From Arthrobacter sp. ISL-65 (lineage in GTDB: Bacteria; Actinomycetota; Actinomycetes; Actinomycetales; Micrococcaceae): a DNA stretch of 64,000 nt. Every line of letters starts with the position of its first letter. The stretch's first letter is position 1. This document shows positions 1 to 8,109 of the stretch, in pieces. The position numbers and the translations under genes were made by a program. The DNA lies in the NCBI RefSeq assembly GCF_018613795.1, contig NZ_JAGGPN010000005.1:53176-117175 (forward strand), in the 5' to 3' direction. The notes under the pieces were generated by a model. It was not told the DNA's origin, did not search any database, and worked only from the letters and a program-made list of their open reading frames with translations.

Positions 1-1201
1 GAGTTCCTCGTCCTCGTTGCCCATCCGGACGACGAATCCCTCGGCGCCGGAGCAGTTGGCCGCGGTCCGCTGTGAGGAGTTCGCGGCTGCCATGGGCGCG
101 TTCGGGCTGGCGGACCACTGGGAGTTTTTGAACCTCCCGGACAGCGGGCTGGCCCAACACCGCGAAGTCATCGCCGGTTGCCTGGCGGACGTTGTTGGGC
201 GGCGCGCAGCTGGAAGGCCCGATGCACCCGACGGCGGGCTGGTCATTGTTGCCCCATACCGCGGAGACGGGCACATCGACCATGACACCTTGGGGGCCCT
301 GGCGGCCGAGATCGCTGAAGCCGGAGGCCACGGGCTGCTGGAGTACCCCATCTGGTACTGGCTATGGGCCACGCCTGAGGACACCGCCTGGCGGAACTGG
401 CTTAGGCTGCCCCTGAGCCCCGCTGAGCAGCTGACCAAACGCGGGGCCCTTCACACTCACGCCTCCCAGCTGCAGCCTCTATCTGACAGGCCGGGCGACG
501 AGGTCCTGTTGTCGGAGCAGTTTCTTGCGCACTTTTCCCGGCCCTTCGAGGTTTTCGCCTGGCGGCCGCCGGTCACCGGCAGGCGGAGCGCCCGGGACGC
601 CGAGACCGTCTTTGACGCCCTGCACCGCAGCGCCGAGGACCCGTGGAGGTACCAGGACAGCTGGTATGAGCAGCGTAAGCGCAGCCTGACGCTTGCCGCG
701 CTGCCTGAACAGAAGTACGACGCCGGCCTGGAAGCCGGCTGCTCGATCGGCACCCTGAGTGAGGAGCTGGCTAAGCGGTGCGGGCGGCTCCTGGCCGTAG
801 ATGCCAGCGGCACCGCCGTGGGGCGGGCTGCCCGACGGCTCGCCCGGTATCCGGGAGTTGAAGCCCGGCAGCTGACCCTCCCGGAACAGTGGCCGGAGGG
901 CAGTTTCGACCTGATCGTTGTCTCGGAGATGGGCTACTACCTCGCGGCCGCGGAATTGGCGGAGCTGATCACCAGGGTCTCAGCCTCCCTGGCCCCGGGC
1001 GGAACGCTGCTGCTCTGCCATTGGAGGCATCCGGTTTCCGGCTGGGATCTCGACGGCGACGCCGTCCACTCGATGGCCCGGAGCCAGCTGCAGTGGCCGT
1101 CCGCTGGCATTTACCGGGAGCGGGACTTTGTGCTCGAAACTTTCGTCGCGCCGGAGGCCGCGGGCGACCCGTGGCCGGAGACCGCGCATGACGCCGGATA
1201 G
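1..1201 (+). pseudogene. PIG-L (LmbE-like) deacetylase / SAM methyltransferase fusion, 5' truncated by window edge and apparently frameshifted
   Basis: Bases 1-51 in frame 1 encode the zinc-binding signature AHPDDE of PIG-L/LmbE N-acetylglucosaminyl deacetylases, but this frame stops at TGA 73-75. From about base 45 the second frame (+1) carries the rest of the family: PEQLAAV, then a GHIDHD metal-site motif near base 270, and a C-terminal class I methyltransferase of the NodS type with motif LEAGCSIG near base 735. Intact proteins of this fusion family normally have about 30 residues between the AHPDDE motif and the PEQLAAV segment. Here they are adjacent in different frames, so an internal deletion with frameshift is inferred. 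A TTG at 17 could start a 394-residue product lacking the first zinc motif. The stop overlaps the next gene's start, so the two were probably co-transcribed. A sequencing error cannot explain the missing residues by itself. Confidence 0.7.
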
Positions 1202-2009
1202 TTCCCGGCCGGTCATCCACCGGGTGGAGGTGGTGATGCCGGTCCATGACGAGGAGCACCACCTTGGCCCCGCTCTTGCCGCGCTCCGGGCCGCGGCCGA
1301 TGCGCTCATGGGCCAGCGTCCCTCGACAGCTGTGGGAATCACTGTGGTCCTGGACCACTGCACCGACCGTTCGCCGGCGATCGCCGCACGCTTCGCCGGG
1401 TCAACCGCCGGACTAAATATCGGCGTGCGGGTACTGCACCGGCGGTTCCGCAACGCGGGTGCCAGCAGGGCGGCAGGGGTGGCAGCGGCGTTGGGGAACC
1501 GCGAGACCGGACACCTGCAAGACGCCGGGCACCTGGAAAGTCCCGGGCATCTGGACAGTACCGGGTATCTGGAAAGCACTTGGCTGGCAAATACCGACGC
1601 CGATTCCCGCGTTCCGGCGGACTGGCTCGTGCGCCAGTTGAAGTTTGCGGACGCCGGCTGGGACGTGGTGCTGGGTTCCGTGGAGCCGGACTCCGCAGGG
1701 ATGGATCCGGAGCTTCTGCGCAGCTGGCGCCTGCGGCATCCGCCGGAGGAAAGGCACGGCCATGTCTATGGCGCCAACCTCGGCGTGCGCGCCTCGGCTT
1801 ACCGCCAGGCTGGCGGATTTTCGCCGCTGCGCTCCTCCGAGGACAGCGCCCTGGTTGAGCAGCTGCGGGGGAGTGGCTTCGCCGTCATGGCCACGGACAG
1901 CACACGTGTGCTGACTTCCGGACGGACCGTCGCCCGGGCGCCGCTCGGTTTTGGTGCCTCCCTCCGTGCCCTGGGCGTGGAGACGGCTGCCGCGCTGCGG
2001 AGCAGCTGA
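1188..2009 (+). CDS. Glycosyltransferase family 2 protein
   Basis: A 273-residue GT-A fold transferase expected to use a nucleotide sugar; the acceptor is unknown. The N-terminus shows the GT2 start VVMPVHDEE, followed by VVLDHCTDRS and the metal-binding segment ANTDADS. A C-terminal segment SSEDSALVEQL resembles the catalytic ED motif of the family. ATG 1188 is chosen because GGAG lies 8 bases upstream and it overlaps the preceding stop, the usual arrangement with a PIG-L/methyltransferase partner. Between residues about 107 and 131, just before ANTDADS, four six-residue repeats (GHLQDA, GHLESP, GHLDST, GYLEST) are inserted. They look like a recent expansion in a surface loop. Assignment to GT2 is firm; substrate unassigned. 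Confidence 0.85.
   Translation: MTPDSSRPVIHRVEVVMPVHDEEHHLGPALAALRAAADALMGQRPSTAVGITVVLDHCTDRSPAIAARFAGSTAGLNIGVRVLHRRFRNAGASRAAGVAAALGNRETGHLQDAGHLESPGHLDSTGYLESTWLANTDADSRVPADWLVRQLKFADAGWDVVLGSVEPDSAGMDPELLRSWRLRHPPEERHGHVYGANLGVRASAYRQAGGFSPLRSSEDSALVEQLRGSGFAVMATDSTRVLTSGRTVARAPLGFGASLRALGVETAAALRSS
1509..1580 (+). repeat. Four in-frame 18-bp tandem repeats inside the GT2 gene
   Basis: Units at 1509-1526, 1527-1544, 1545-1562 and 1563-1580 follow the pattern GGG CAY CTG GAM AGY NCC and encode GHLQDA, GHLESP, GHLDST and GYLEST. They interrupt the segment before the catalytic DAD motif, where GT2 proteins have a variable loop. Confidence 0.9.
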
Positions 2010-2073
2010 AAGTTGCGCCGCACCTCCCGGGCAGCCGCCTGTGGCGGCAGCTGCCGGGTTCACCTCGGGTCGT

Positions 2074-3252
2074 TCAGTGGCTGCTGCCATTGCCCCGGCT
2101 GGCGGTGGCTCCGCCGTCGCCATTCCGGGGGTCGTCCTGGCCGTTGCCGTGCCCCGGGGCGGGCTGGTCGCTGCCGTCCTCGCCGTTGCCCTGCTCGCTG
2201 TACTTCTCGCGCAGTTCGCGCCCCAGGCGGATGTCTTCCTCTTCCTTCTCCTGGAGCTTGTCGCTCTTCTTCGTATCGCGGGGCGGGAGCTGGAGCGTGT
2301 CCTCAGCCTCAATGCCGGCCTGCAGTTGCCGGCCACGCTCCATCTCGGCGTCGAACTCGGCGCCAAAAAGCAGGGACATGTTAAGAATCCAGAGCCACAG
2401 CAGCATGACGATCACGCCGCCGATCGCGCCGTACGTCTTGTTGTAGTTGCTGAAGTTACCCACGTAAAAGCCAAAACCCACGGAGGCCAGCACGAAAATA
2501 AACAGGGCGATGAGGGAACCAAGGCTCATCCAGCGAAACTTTGGCTGGCGGATGTTCGGAGTGAAGTAATAGAGGATTGCGATGACCACGATCACCAGCG
2601 CAACGATGACCGGCCACTTCGCGATGTTCCACACGGTCAGGAACACTCCGCCCAGCCCCATGGCATTGCCAACGGCCTCAGCCACAGGGCCGCTGATAAC
2701 CAGCATTGCGGCGAGCAGCGCAACGATGATCAGAGAGACCACTGTGACGCCGAGCATGGTGCCGCGAAGCTTTACGAATCCCCGGCCCTCATCTATTTCA
2801 TAAATCCGGTTCATCGCCCGGCCGAACGCGGTCACGTACCCCGACGCGGACCAGATGGCTGTCGCGAGACCGATGACCAGAGTGAAGCCGGCTGCCGGTG
2901 AGGTGGTCAGCTCCTGGATAGGTCCGCGGATCATCTCCACCGCCTGCCCGGGCGCGACGCCCTGGACGATTTCCAGGAGTGCCGCCGTCGTCTTTTCCGC
3001 CTGTCCAAAGATGCCGAGCAGCGAAACGAGGGCGAGCAGGGCGGGGAAAAGCGAGAAGATCGCGTAGTAGGTAAGTCCGGCCGCGAGGTCGGGGCATTGG
3101 TCCGCAGTAAATTCACGCAGGGTCTTGCGGGCAATGTACTTCCACGATGGCTTGTCCACATCGGTGGGACTGTCCGGCTTCCGCGTGTCATCCGGGGCAG
3201 GCGCGCTTCCCGCCTTTGCCGTGCTGGTTTCCGGGGCTTCTTTCGTAGCCAT
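2074..3252 (-). CDS. YihY/BrkB family inner membrane protein
   Basis: A 392-residue polytopic membrane protein. The conserved YihY start is seen at residues about 60-90 (LTYYAIFSLFPALLALVSLLG), followed by about five further hydrophobic segments and the family motif ILYYFTPN near residue 230. The C-terminal 80 residues are hydrophilic and charged, rich in Lys, Glu and Gly, and probably cytoplasmic. Family members were once labelled ribonuclease BN but are envelope proteins of unclear function. ATG 3252 is preceded by AAAGGAT. The gene lies 117 bp downstream of a small hydrophilic gene on the same strand, so the two may be co-transcribed. Confidence 0.9.
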   Translation of the reverse strand: MATKEAPETSTAKAGSAPAPDDTRKPDSPTDVDKPSWKYIARKTLREFTADQCPDLAAGLTYYAIFSLFPALLALVSLLGIFGQAEKTTAALLEIVQGVAPGQAVEMIRGPIQELTTSPAAGFTLVIGLATAIWSASGYVTAFGRAMNRIYEIDEGRGFVKLRGTMLGVTVVSLIIVALLAAMLVISGPVAEAVGNAMGLGGVFLTVWNIAKWPVIVALVIVVIAILYYFTPNIRQPKFRWMSLGSLIALFIFVLASVGFGFYVGNFSNYNKTYGAIGGVIVMLLWLWILNMSLLFGAEFDAEMERGRQLQAGIEAEDTLQLPPRDTKKSDKLQEKEEEDIRLGRELREKYSEQGNGEDGSDQPAPGHGNGQDDPRNGDGGATASRGNGSSH

Positions 3253-3369
3253 TGGGCATCCTTTCGTTCGCGGGCGGGGCCATGTTCCGGAAGTCGCGGA
3301 ACGTTCCCTGCCCGCTGTCAGGGGTTTGGGCTCGTGGGTCGTGCAACAGGTCGCATCAGGCGTCAGTTG

Positions 3370-3657
3370 CTACTGTCCGGGGGCTCTTGGTGGGTTGCGG
3401 CGGTCCAGGGTTAGCGGGTCGCTGCCCAGCGGATCGTCGGCCGGCTGCTTTCCGTCCAGCGGATCGTCCGCCATCCGGGTGTCTGATTGCGGGGTCTCGG
3501 CCAGCTGGCTGGAGGCCAGCGGGTTGGGATCCTGGTCCGGGCCGCCGCTGCCCGGGCCGCCGCTGCCCGGGCCGCCGCCGGCCTGTTCGGGACCTGTGCT
3601 TTCCGTATCATCGGTCGGGCGGGCCCCTGCGCCCTGCTGCCATTGGTTCTCCGTCAT
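3370..3657 (-). CDS. Hypothetical low-complexity hydrophilic protein
   Basis: A 95-residue protein with no recognised domain. It is rich in Gly, Pro, Asp and Gln and has repeated GPGSG and DPL-containing segments; the underlying DNA holds a 15-bp tandem repeat (GGGCCGCCGCTGCCC at 3539 and 3554, with a third partial copy). ATG 3657 is chosen because GGAGAGG lies 8 bases upstream; an upstream in-frame start at 3714 lacks a ribosome site. It precedes yihY on the same strand and is divergent from the membrane protein at 3862, with a palindrome between. Likely disordered; function unknown. Confidence 0.6.
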   Translation of the reverse strand: MTENQWQQGAGARPTDDTESTGPEQAGGGPGSGGPGSGGPDQDPNPLASSQLAETPQSDTRMADDPLDGKQPADDPLGSDPLTLDRRNPPRAPGQ

Positions 3658-3718
3658 GGTTGATACCTCTCCAGCATCTCGGGTTGCCGAGTACAACCGG
3701 CAATCACTCGCCATAAAA

Positions 3719-3736
3719 TAGTAAGCATGATTACTA
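3719..3736. promoter_or_regulatory. Palindrome TAGTAA-N6-TTACTA in divergent promoter region
   Basis: Perfect 6-bp arms flank GCATGA. The core TAAGCATGATTA resembles the palindrome at 5559-5572. The surrounding stretch 3711-3752 is unusually AT-rich for this genome. It lies 62 bp from the start at 3657 and about 125 bp from the start at 3862, so it could serve either gene. Operator function is inferred. Confidence 0.45.
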
Positions 3737-3861
3737 TTAGATAGTAAGTACCCTGATGGCCGCTAGTTCAACCGGCCGCCCGCTCCGGCAACGTGTGGCC
3801 GGCGCAGGTGACCGGGCCTGCCGGATAGTCACGTGCTGAAAAAGAGAGAGGTGGATCCACC

Positions 3862-4344
3862 GTGGACCCAAGTGCCTGGATTTGGATCGTCGTTGTAATC
3901 GTCGTCATTGCACTCGTTGTGGTGCTTCTGATGTCCAGCCGCAAGCGCAGGGAGGCGTTCCGGCAGAAGCGCGATGAGCAGAACCGCCAGCACGCAGCCG
4001 AGATCCGCAGGAAAGCGGAGAATGCCGATCTTGAGGCGCGCGAAAACGCGGCGGGGGCCATGCACGCCAAGGCTGATGCCGAGAAAGCCCAGGTAGAGGC
4101 TGCCCGGCTTCGCCAGGAGGCCGAGCAAAAGCAGTCGGCTGCCCAGGACCTCCGGACGGATGCCGAGAAGCACCAGTACAAGGCGAACGCCCTTGACCCG
4201 GACGTGGACGAGGACGGCAACCGGCGCGAGGATGCACGGGCGGATGCCGGAACTGATGATGGTCGGGCCGCCGATGCACGGAACGCCCGCTCGGATGCCG
4301 ACGCCAGCACTGACGCTACCCGGCGGGACACTCCGCGCGAGTAG
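3862..4344 (+). CDS. Membrane-anchored coiled-coil protein
   Basis: A 160-residue protein with one N-terminal transmembrane helix (about residues 6-28, almost all Ile/Val/Leu), a basic stop-transfer patch SSRKRR, then a long charged alanine-rich helix with heptad character to about residue 110. The acidic tail is rich in Asp and Ala. This resembles short actinobacterial proteins of unknown function. The GTG start is placed by AGAGAGGTGG upstream. It is divergent from the gene at 3370-3657 and near a sigma factor, suggesting an envelope-stress role, but no function can be assigned from sequence. Confidence 0.65.
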   Translation: MDPSAWIWIVVVIVVIALVVVLLMSSRKRREAFRQKRDEQNRQHAAEIRRKAENADLEARENAAGAMHAKADAEKAQVEAARLRQEAEQKQSAAQDLRTDAEKHQYKANALDPDVDEDGNRREDARADAGTDDGRAADARNARSDADASTDATRRDTPRE

Positions 4345-4388
4345 GCTGCCGTCGGTTGTCTGCACCAGCGGAAGTCGGTGCGAGGGTA

Positions 4389-5453
4389 TTAGCGGCGGCG
4401 GGTGAGGCCAAGGAGGCTGCGCCGCGGTTTGAGCGGTGGAGAGGCCGGCACGCCGGCGCCTTTGCCCATGCCGTCAATCACCTCTCGGATGGCCTCAAGT
4501 GAGGGCGTGTGCGGCTCCCAGCCGAGCTCGTTCCGGATCCGCCCGGTGTCCATGATCGGTGCACCCGCAGCCATCTCCACCCACCCCGAGTCCGTCTGTT
4601 GAAGCCGCAGCCGCCAGGTGGCGCCGACAAAGGCGCGCAGCGCCCGGACCGGTACGGGGAGGATTCTCCGCGCCGAAAAAAGCCTGGCCAGGTTTTGCGG
4701 CGTGACCACCGGTTCGGACGCCACGTTGAAGGCCCCGCTGGCCCTGCGCTCAAGCACGCGCCAGTACGCGTCCGCGACGTCGTCGGCATGCACCGCCTGG
4801 AAGACCAGTTCGTCGGGGATCGGCAATACCGGCAACACCGGCCGGCGCGGTACGAATCTCGGGTGGACCCACCCCAGGAAGTACCTGCCGATTTCGCTTC
4901 CGGCCTCCGCCTGGAAGATGAGTCCGGGGCGCAGTCTCGCCACAGCAACCGAGGGATTGTCCGCCGCGAACCCGTCCAGCAGCTTTTCCTGCTCCGCCTT
5001 GTGCCGGCTGTAATGTGAGCCCTCCATGCCTCCCGCCGGCCAGGATTCGTCCACGCGGCGGTCCTTAGGCGACTTGCTGTACGCGCCCACCGAGGAGGCG
5101 CATACTACGTGGTGCACGCCTGCGTCCCGGGCGGCCGCCAGTACGTTCGCCGTGCCGGTGACATTGGTGCGGTGCAGCAGTGGGAGATTCCGGTTCGGTT
5201 GGATCTGCCAGGCCAGATGCACCACAGCGTCTGCGCCGGCAAAGGCCTTGGCCAGGTTCTGTGCGGCACCGTCACCGCCCACGTCCAGGGTGTGCCATTC
5301 GACGTTGGCGTACGGTGGCCGTGAAGTGTCTGGCGCGCGTCGGCTGATGCCCACCAGTTCCAGTCCACCCGGGTGTTCCTGCCTTGCCTCATGGAGCCTG
5401 CGAAGGAGTGCTGTTCCCGCATTGCCGCTGGCGCCGGTGATCGCTATACGCAT
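4389..5453 (-). CDS. NAD-dependent epimerase/dehydratase (extended SDR)
   Basis: A 354-residue Rossmann enzyme. The N-terminus MRIAITGASGNAGTALLRRL carries the GxxGxxG nucleotide-binding motif; VVHLAWQ and YSRHKAEQEKLL (YxxxK catalytic pair) follow. ATG 5453 has GGAAGG 7 bases upstream; in-frame sequence before it is not protein-like. Family members act on nucleotide sugars or related alcohols; the substrate is unknown. It stands alone between the coiled-coil membrane protein and the divergent sigma factor gene, whose promoter region it shares. Confidence 0.85.
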   Translation of the reverse strand: MRIAITGASGNAGTALLRRLHEARQEHPGGLELVGISRRAPDTSRPPYANVEWHTLDVGGDGAAQNLAKAFAGADAVVHLAWQIQPNRNLPLLHRTNVTGTANVLAAARDAGVHHVVCASSVGAYSKSPKDRRVDESWPAGGMEGSHYSRHKAEQEKLLDGFAADNPSVAVARLRPGLIFQAEAGSEIGRYFLGWVHPRFVPRRPVLPVLPIPDELVFQAVHADDVADAYWRVLERRASGAFNVASEPVVTPQNLARLFSARRILPVPVRALRAFVGATWRLRLQQTDSGWVEMAAGAPIMDTGRIRNELGWEPHTPSLEAIREVIDGMGKGAGVPASPPLKPRRSLLGLTRRR

Positions 5454-5558
5454 GAAATGCCTTCCGTCCGTTGCCTGAAACGTGACTGCCGGGCCGCCTG
5501 GTAACGGTGCCGTGGCCCTGGTGCTTCTTTCGAGCCTAACGCCTGGGGCCATTGTGTA

Positions 5559-5572
5559 ATAAGCACGCTTAT
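5559..5572. promoter_or_regulatory. Palindrome ATAAGC-AC-GCTTAT upstream of sigma factor gene
   Basis: Perfect 6-bp arms, 65 bp before the sigma factor start and 106 bp before the epimerase start. Its core TAAGCACGCTTA matches the palindrome at 3719-3736 (TAAGCATGATTA) at 10 of 12 positions, pointing to a shared regulator. The regulator is not identified. Confidence 0.45.
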
Positions 5573-5636
5573 GTTTTCCTTCTTCTAAGTCTTGCCGCAG
5601 GCTTTCTCGAGCTCCCAATCGAAGGAACCCACGACA

Positions 5637-6587
5637 ATGCCAGAAACTCCGCCCTCTTTGTCCGTGACCGGCCCGCCCCGGGCAGCACCCCGGCCTGTGT
5701 ACCCGCCTGTGAACCCGGTAGTGCCCCAGACGGGGCAGCTGCACGATGCTTTCCAGAACCAACTGGTGCTCAACTACCTAGATCTGGCGGAATCGCTCGC
5801 CTCGCGATTTGCAGCCCGGGGACGGGAGCGCTCAGACCTGGTCCAGGTGGCCTACCTGGGGCTCATCAAGGCCGCCCGCGGCTTCGATGAAGAGAAGGGC
5901 GAAAGCTTCCCTGCCTACGCGGCGCCCACCATCAGCGGCGAACTCAAGCGCTTCTTGCGGGACCGGTGCTGGACCGTCCGGCCGCCGCGGCGCATCCAGG
6001 ACGTCCGGACGCAGCTCCTGCACACTGCCCCGGACCTGGCCCAGTCGCTGGGCCGTGTTCCCTCGGCGCAGGAATTGGCCAGCGAACTGGGCGTCACCCC
6101 GGCTGACGTCCGGGAAGCGCAGGCAGCCGGCAGCAGCATGCATCCCGACTCGCTGGACAGCCCGGATCCCTGGGGCGGGCCAACCATGGGCGAGGGGCTG
6201 GTCTCCCCGGACCAGCCGATCGAGCACCTCGAAGAACTCGTCTGCCTCCACGAGGCAATCCAGGAGCTGGACCCTGACGACCGGGAGATGCTGTACCGGC
6301 GCTACTTCCGCGAGGAGACCCAGGTGGAACTCGGCAAACGGTTCGGCATCTCCCAGATGCAGGTGTCCCGGCGGCTGTCCCGGATCCTAGTCTGGCTGCA
6401 GCGCCGGCTGCTCGATGAGGAGGATGGGGACGGCGGCAGCGCCCGCAGCGCCAGGGCGGGCAGCGATCGGGCCAGCGCGGATCAGGCGAGCCGGAGCTGC
6501 CCCACAGCCGCCAGGACATCCTCCACTGAAACTGCCAGCAGGGCCGGATCAGGAGTGGCCGCGAAGGTGTCGCCGCGGCGCACCTGA
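5637..6587 (+). CDS. RNA polymerase sigma factor, group 3 (SigB/SigF-like)
   Basis: A 316-residue alternative sigma factor. Region 2 spans about residues 40-120 with DLVQVAYLGLIKAARGFD and the promoter-melting segment FPAYAAPTISGELKRFLRD; region 3 follows; region 4 near residue 215 has a helix-turn-helix (TQVELGKRFGISQMQVSRRL). These are hallmarks of stress and sporulation sigma factors of the SigB/SigF group. ATG 5637 has GAAGGA about 10 bases upstream. The last 60 residues beyond region 4 are Ser/Ala-rich and overlap the 3' end of the convergent GT9 gene by 106 bp, so the tail is probably an unstructured extension. No anti-sigma gene is adjacent. Confidence 0.9.
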   Translation: MPETPPSLSVTGPPRAAPRPVYPPVNPVVPQTGQLHDAFQNQLVLNYLDLAESLASRFAARGRERSDLVQVAYLGLIKAARGFDEEKGESFPAYAAPTISGELKRFLRDRCWTVRPPRRIQDVRTQLLHTAPDLAQSLGRVPSAQELASELGVTPADVREAQAAGSSMHPDSLDSPDPWGGPTMGEGLVSPDQPIEHLEELVCLHEAIQELDPDDREMLYRRYFREETQVELGKRFGISQMQVSRRLSRILVWLQRRLLDEEDGDGGSARSARAGSDRASADQASRSCPTAARTSSTETASRAGSGVAAKVSPRRT

Positions 6588-7426
6588 GCGTCAGTCAGCA
6601 CGATGTGCGGTCCCGGCGGCGGCCCCCAGACCTCGGCCGGGGCCGGACCGAAAAGCACCACCGAAGGCCGCGAATACGCTGAGGCGAGGTGCGCCGCACC
6701 GGTGTCCGCGGACACCACAAGCCGGGACTCCGCGATGGCGGCCATGAATTCGGCCAGCCGCAGCCGCCCCGCCAGGACGTGGTTTTCCGGGAGCCCCGCG
6801 AGCCGTGCAACATCCAGCGCCCGCCGCCGTTCCGCCGAGCTGCCGGTGAACACCACCCGGTGGCCATCCTCTGAGAGGGTGCGGGCCACTTCGGCAAAGC
6901 GGTCCTCGGGCCATAGCCGGCTGCCGTAGGCGGCCCCCACGTGCAGCACCGTGGCCCCCGGGCACGGGCTGGGAACGGCCGGCGGGAGGAGACGGAAATC
7001 GTCAGGTTCTGCCTCGATGCCGTGCCACTGCAAGAGCCTGGTCCACCGCTCCCGCTCATGGATTTCCTCCAACCAGGCCGGACCCGGCCGCGCGGAGGTC
7101 CGGTGGCCGACGATGGTCCTGGGCCGGACGGCGGCGAGCCGGGCCTCGCTTTCCGGTCCGCTGCCGTGCAGGTTCACGGCGACGTCGACCTTGCCGGCCT
7201 CGATGGGGATCGGAACATCGAGGCCGTGGGTGGGAAGCAGGTCATAGCCGCCCACGAGCGCCAGCGCATCTTCCAGCCAGTCCTGGGCCGCATAGAGCAT
7301 GCGGTGTTCCGGATAGGCGCGCCGCAGGGCGCGGAGAGCCGGCACAGCAACCAGCAAGTCGCCCAGCTTCAGTGCCCGCAGGACCAGTAGGACCGGTTGT
7401 TCGTGCTTGGCGTTCGGTGCTCCCAC
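6482..7426 (-). CDS. Glycosyltransferase family 9 (heptosyltransferase-like)
   Basis: A 314-residue GT-B enzyme of the ADP-heptose:LPS heptosyltransferase family. Seen are the N-terminal LGDLLVAVPALRAL motif (residues about 21-34), a central GAAYGSRLWP segment, and the nucleotide-sugar site SADTGAAHLA near residue 245. GTG 7426 follows AAAGGAC. It is divergent from a seven-gene heptose and glycosyltransferase operon and is one of three GT9 genes in the locus. In a Gram-positive the acceptor cannot be LPS; a cell-wall or surface glycan is inferred. Its 3' end overlaps the convergent sigma factor gene. Confidence 0.88.
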   Translation of the reverse strand: MGAPNAKHEQPVLLVLRALKLGDLLVAVPALRALRRAYPEHRMLYAAQDWLEDALALVGGYDLLPTHGLDVPIPIEAGKVDVAVNLHGSGPESEARLAAVRPRTIVGHRTSARPGPAWLEEIHERERWTRLLQWHGIEAEPDDFRLLPPAVPSPCPGATVLHVGAAYGSRLWPEDRFAEVARTLSEDGHRVVFTGSSAERRRALDVARLAGLPENHVLAGRLRLAEFMAAIAESRLVVSADTGAAHLASAYSRPSVVLFGPAPAEVWGPPPGPHIVLTDAQVRRGDTFAATPDPALLAVSVEDVLAAVGQLRLA

Positions 7427-7542
7427 TGCCGTCCTTTCTCGTCTTCAGGCCGGCCCGGCTCGGCCGCCTGTCGAGGAGTCTAGCGGAGAAGAAGTAGGCA
7501 GCCTTTTGTTTAGGTCTCACGTGGGCGGGGAACGAAGGGGAT

Positions 7543-8109
7543 ATGGCAAGTGATGCTTCTACGCTCAAGGCTGTGCTTTTCGACCGGGACGGGACGCTTG
7601 TGGTTGACGTGCCTTACAACGGCGACCCGCAGAGGGTCACGCCCTTTCCCGGTGCGCGGAAAGTCCTCGACGAAGTGCGCAGCTTGGGACTGGCCACCGG
7701 CGTGCTGAGTAACCAGTCGGGCATTGCCCGCGGCCTCCTGACAGCCGAGGAGGTGGACAACGTGAACGCGCGGGTGGAGGACCTGCTGGGCCCTTTTGAC
7801 GTCTGGGAGGTCTGCCCGCACGGGGCCGGGGACGGCTGCCTGTGCCGGAAGCCCGCGCCGGGCATGATCCACAGCGCCTGCCGGCGCCTTGGCATCGAGC
7901 CGTCGGAGGCGGCGTTCATCGGTGACATCGGCAGCGACGTCGAGGCGGCCGTGGCCGCCGGTGCACGGGGTGTCCTGGTTCCCACTCCGCAGACCAGAGC
8001 CGAAGAAGTCGAGGCCGCCGCCGAGGTAGCCGCGGACCTCGAGCAGGCCGTCGCGCTGTTGTTTGGGGAGCTGCTGCTCCGGGGACCGGTGCTTCGAGGA
8101 CCGGCATGA
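7543..8109 (+). CDS. gmhB: D-glycero-beta-D-manno-heptose 1,7-bisphosphate 7-phosphatase (GmhB-like HAD)
   Basis: A 188-residue HAD-IIIA phosphatase. Asp14 and Asp16 in FDRDGTL are the nucleophile and acid/base; SNQSG (56-60) is motif II, RKP (102-104) motif III and GDIGSD motif IV. The GmhB zinc site is present as Cys91, His93, Cys99 and Cys101, which separates it from histidinol phosphatase relatives only in part. It would remove the 7-phosphate from heptose 1,7-bisphosphate made by the HldE kinase. ATG 7543 is preceded by GAAGGGG. It starts an operon whose genes overlap by 4 bp; gmhA and hldE lie downstream, supporting the heptose role. Confidence 0.87.
   Translation: MASDASTLKAVLFDRDGTLVVDVPYNGDPQRVTPFPGARKVLDEVRSLGLATGVLSNQSGIARGLLTAEEVDNVNARVEDLLGPFDVWEVCPHGAGDGCLCRKPAPGMIHSACRRLGIEPSEAAFIGDIGSDVEAAVAAGARGVLVPTPQTRAEEVEAAAEVAADLEQAVALLFGELLLRGPVLRGPA

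Noticed and set aside
17..1201. Intact 394-residue gene starting at TTG 17
   Set aside because: It would lack the AHPDDE zinc motif, which is present in another frame just upstream; a damaged longer gene is more likely.
2090..2901. Plus-strand open frames across the YihY gene
   Set aside because: They are antisense to a clear membrane protein gene and show codon-complement composition only.
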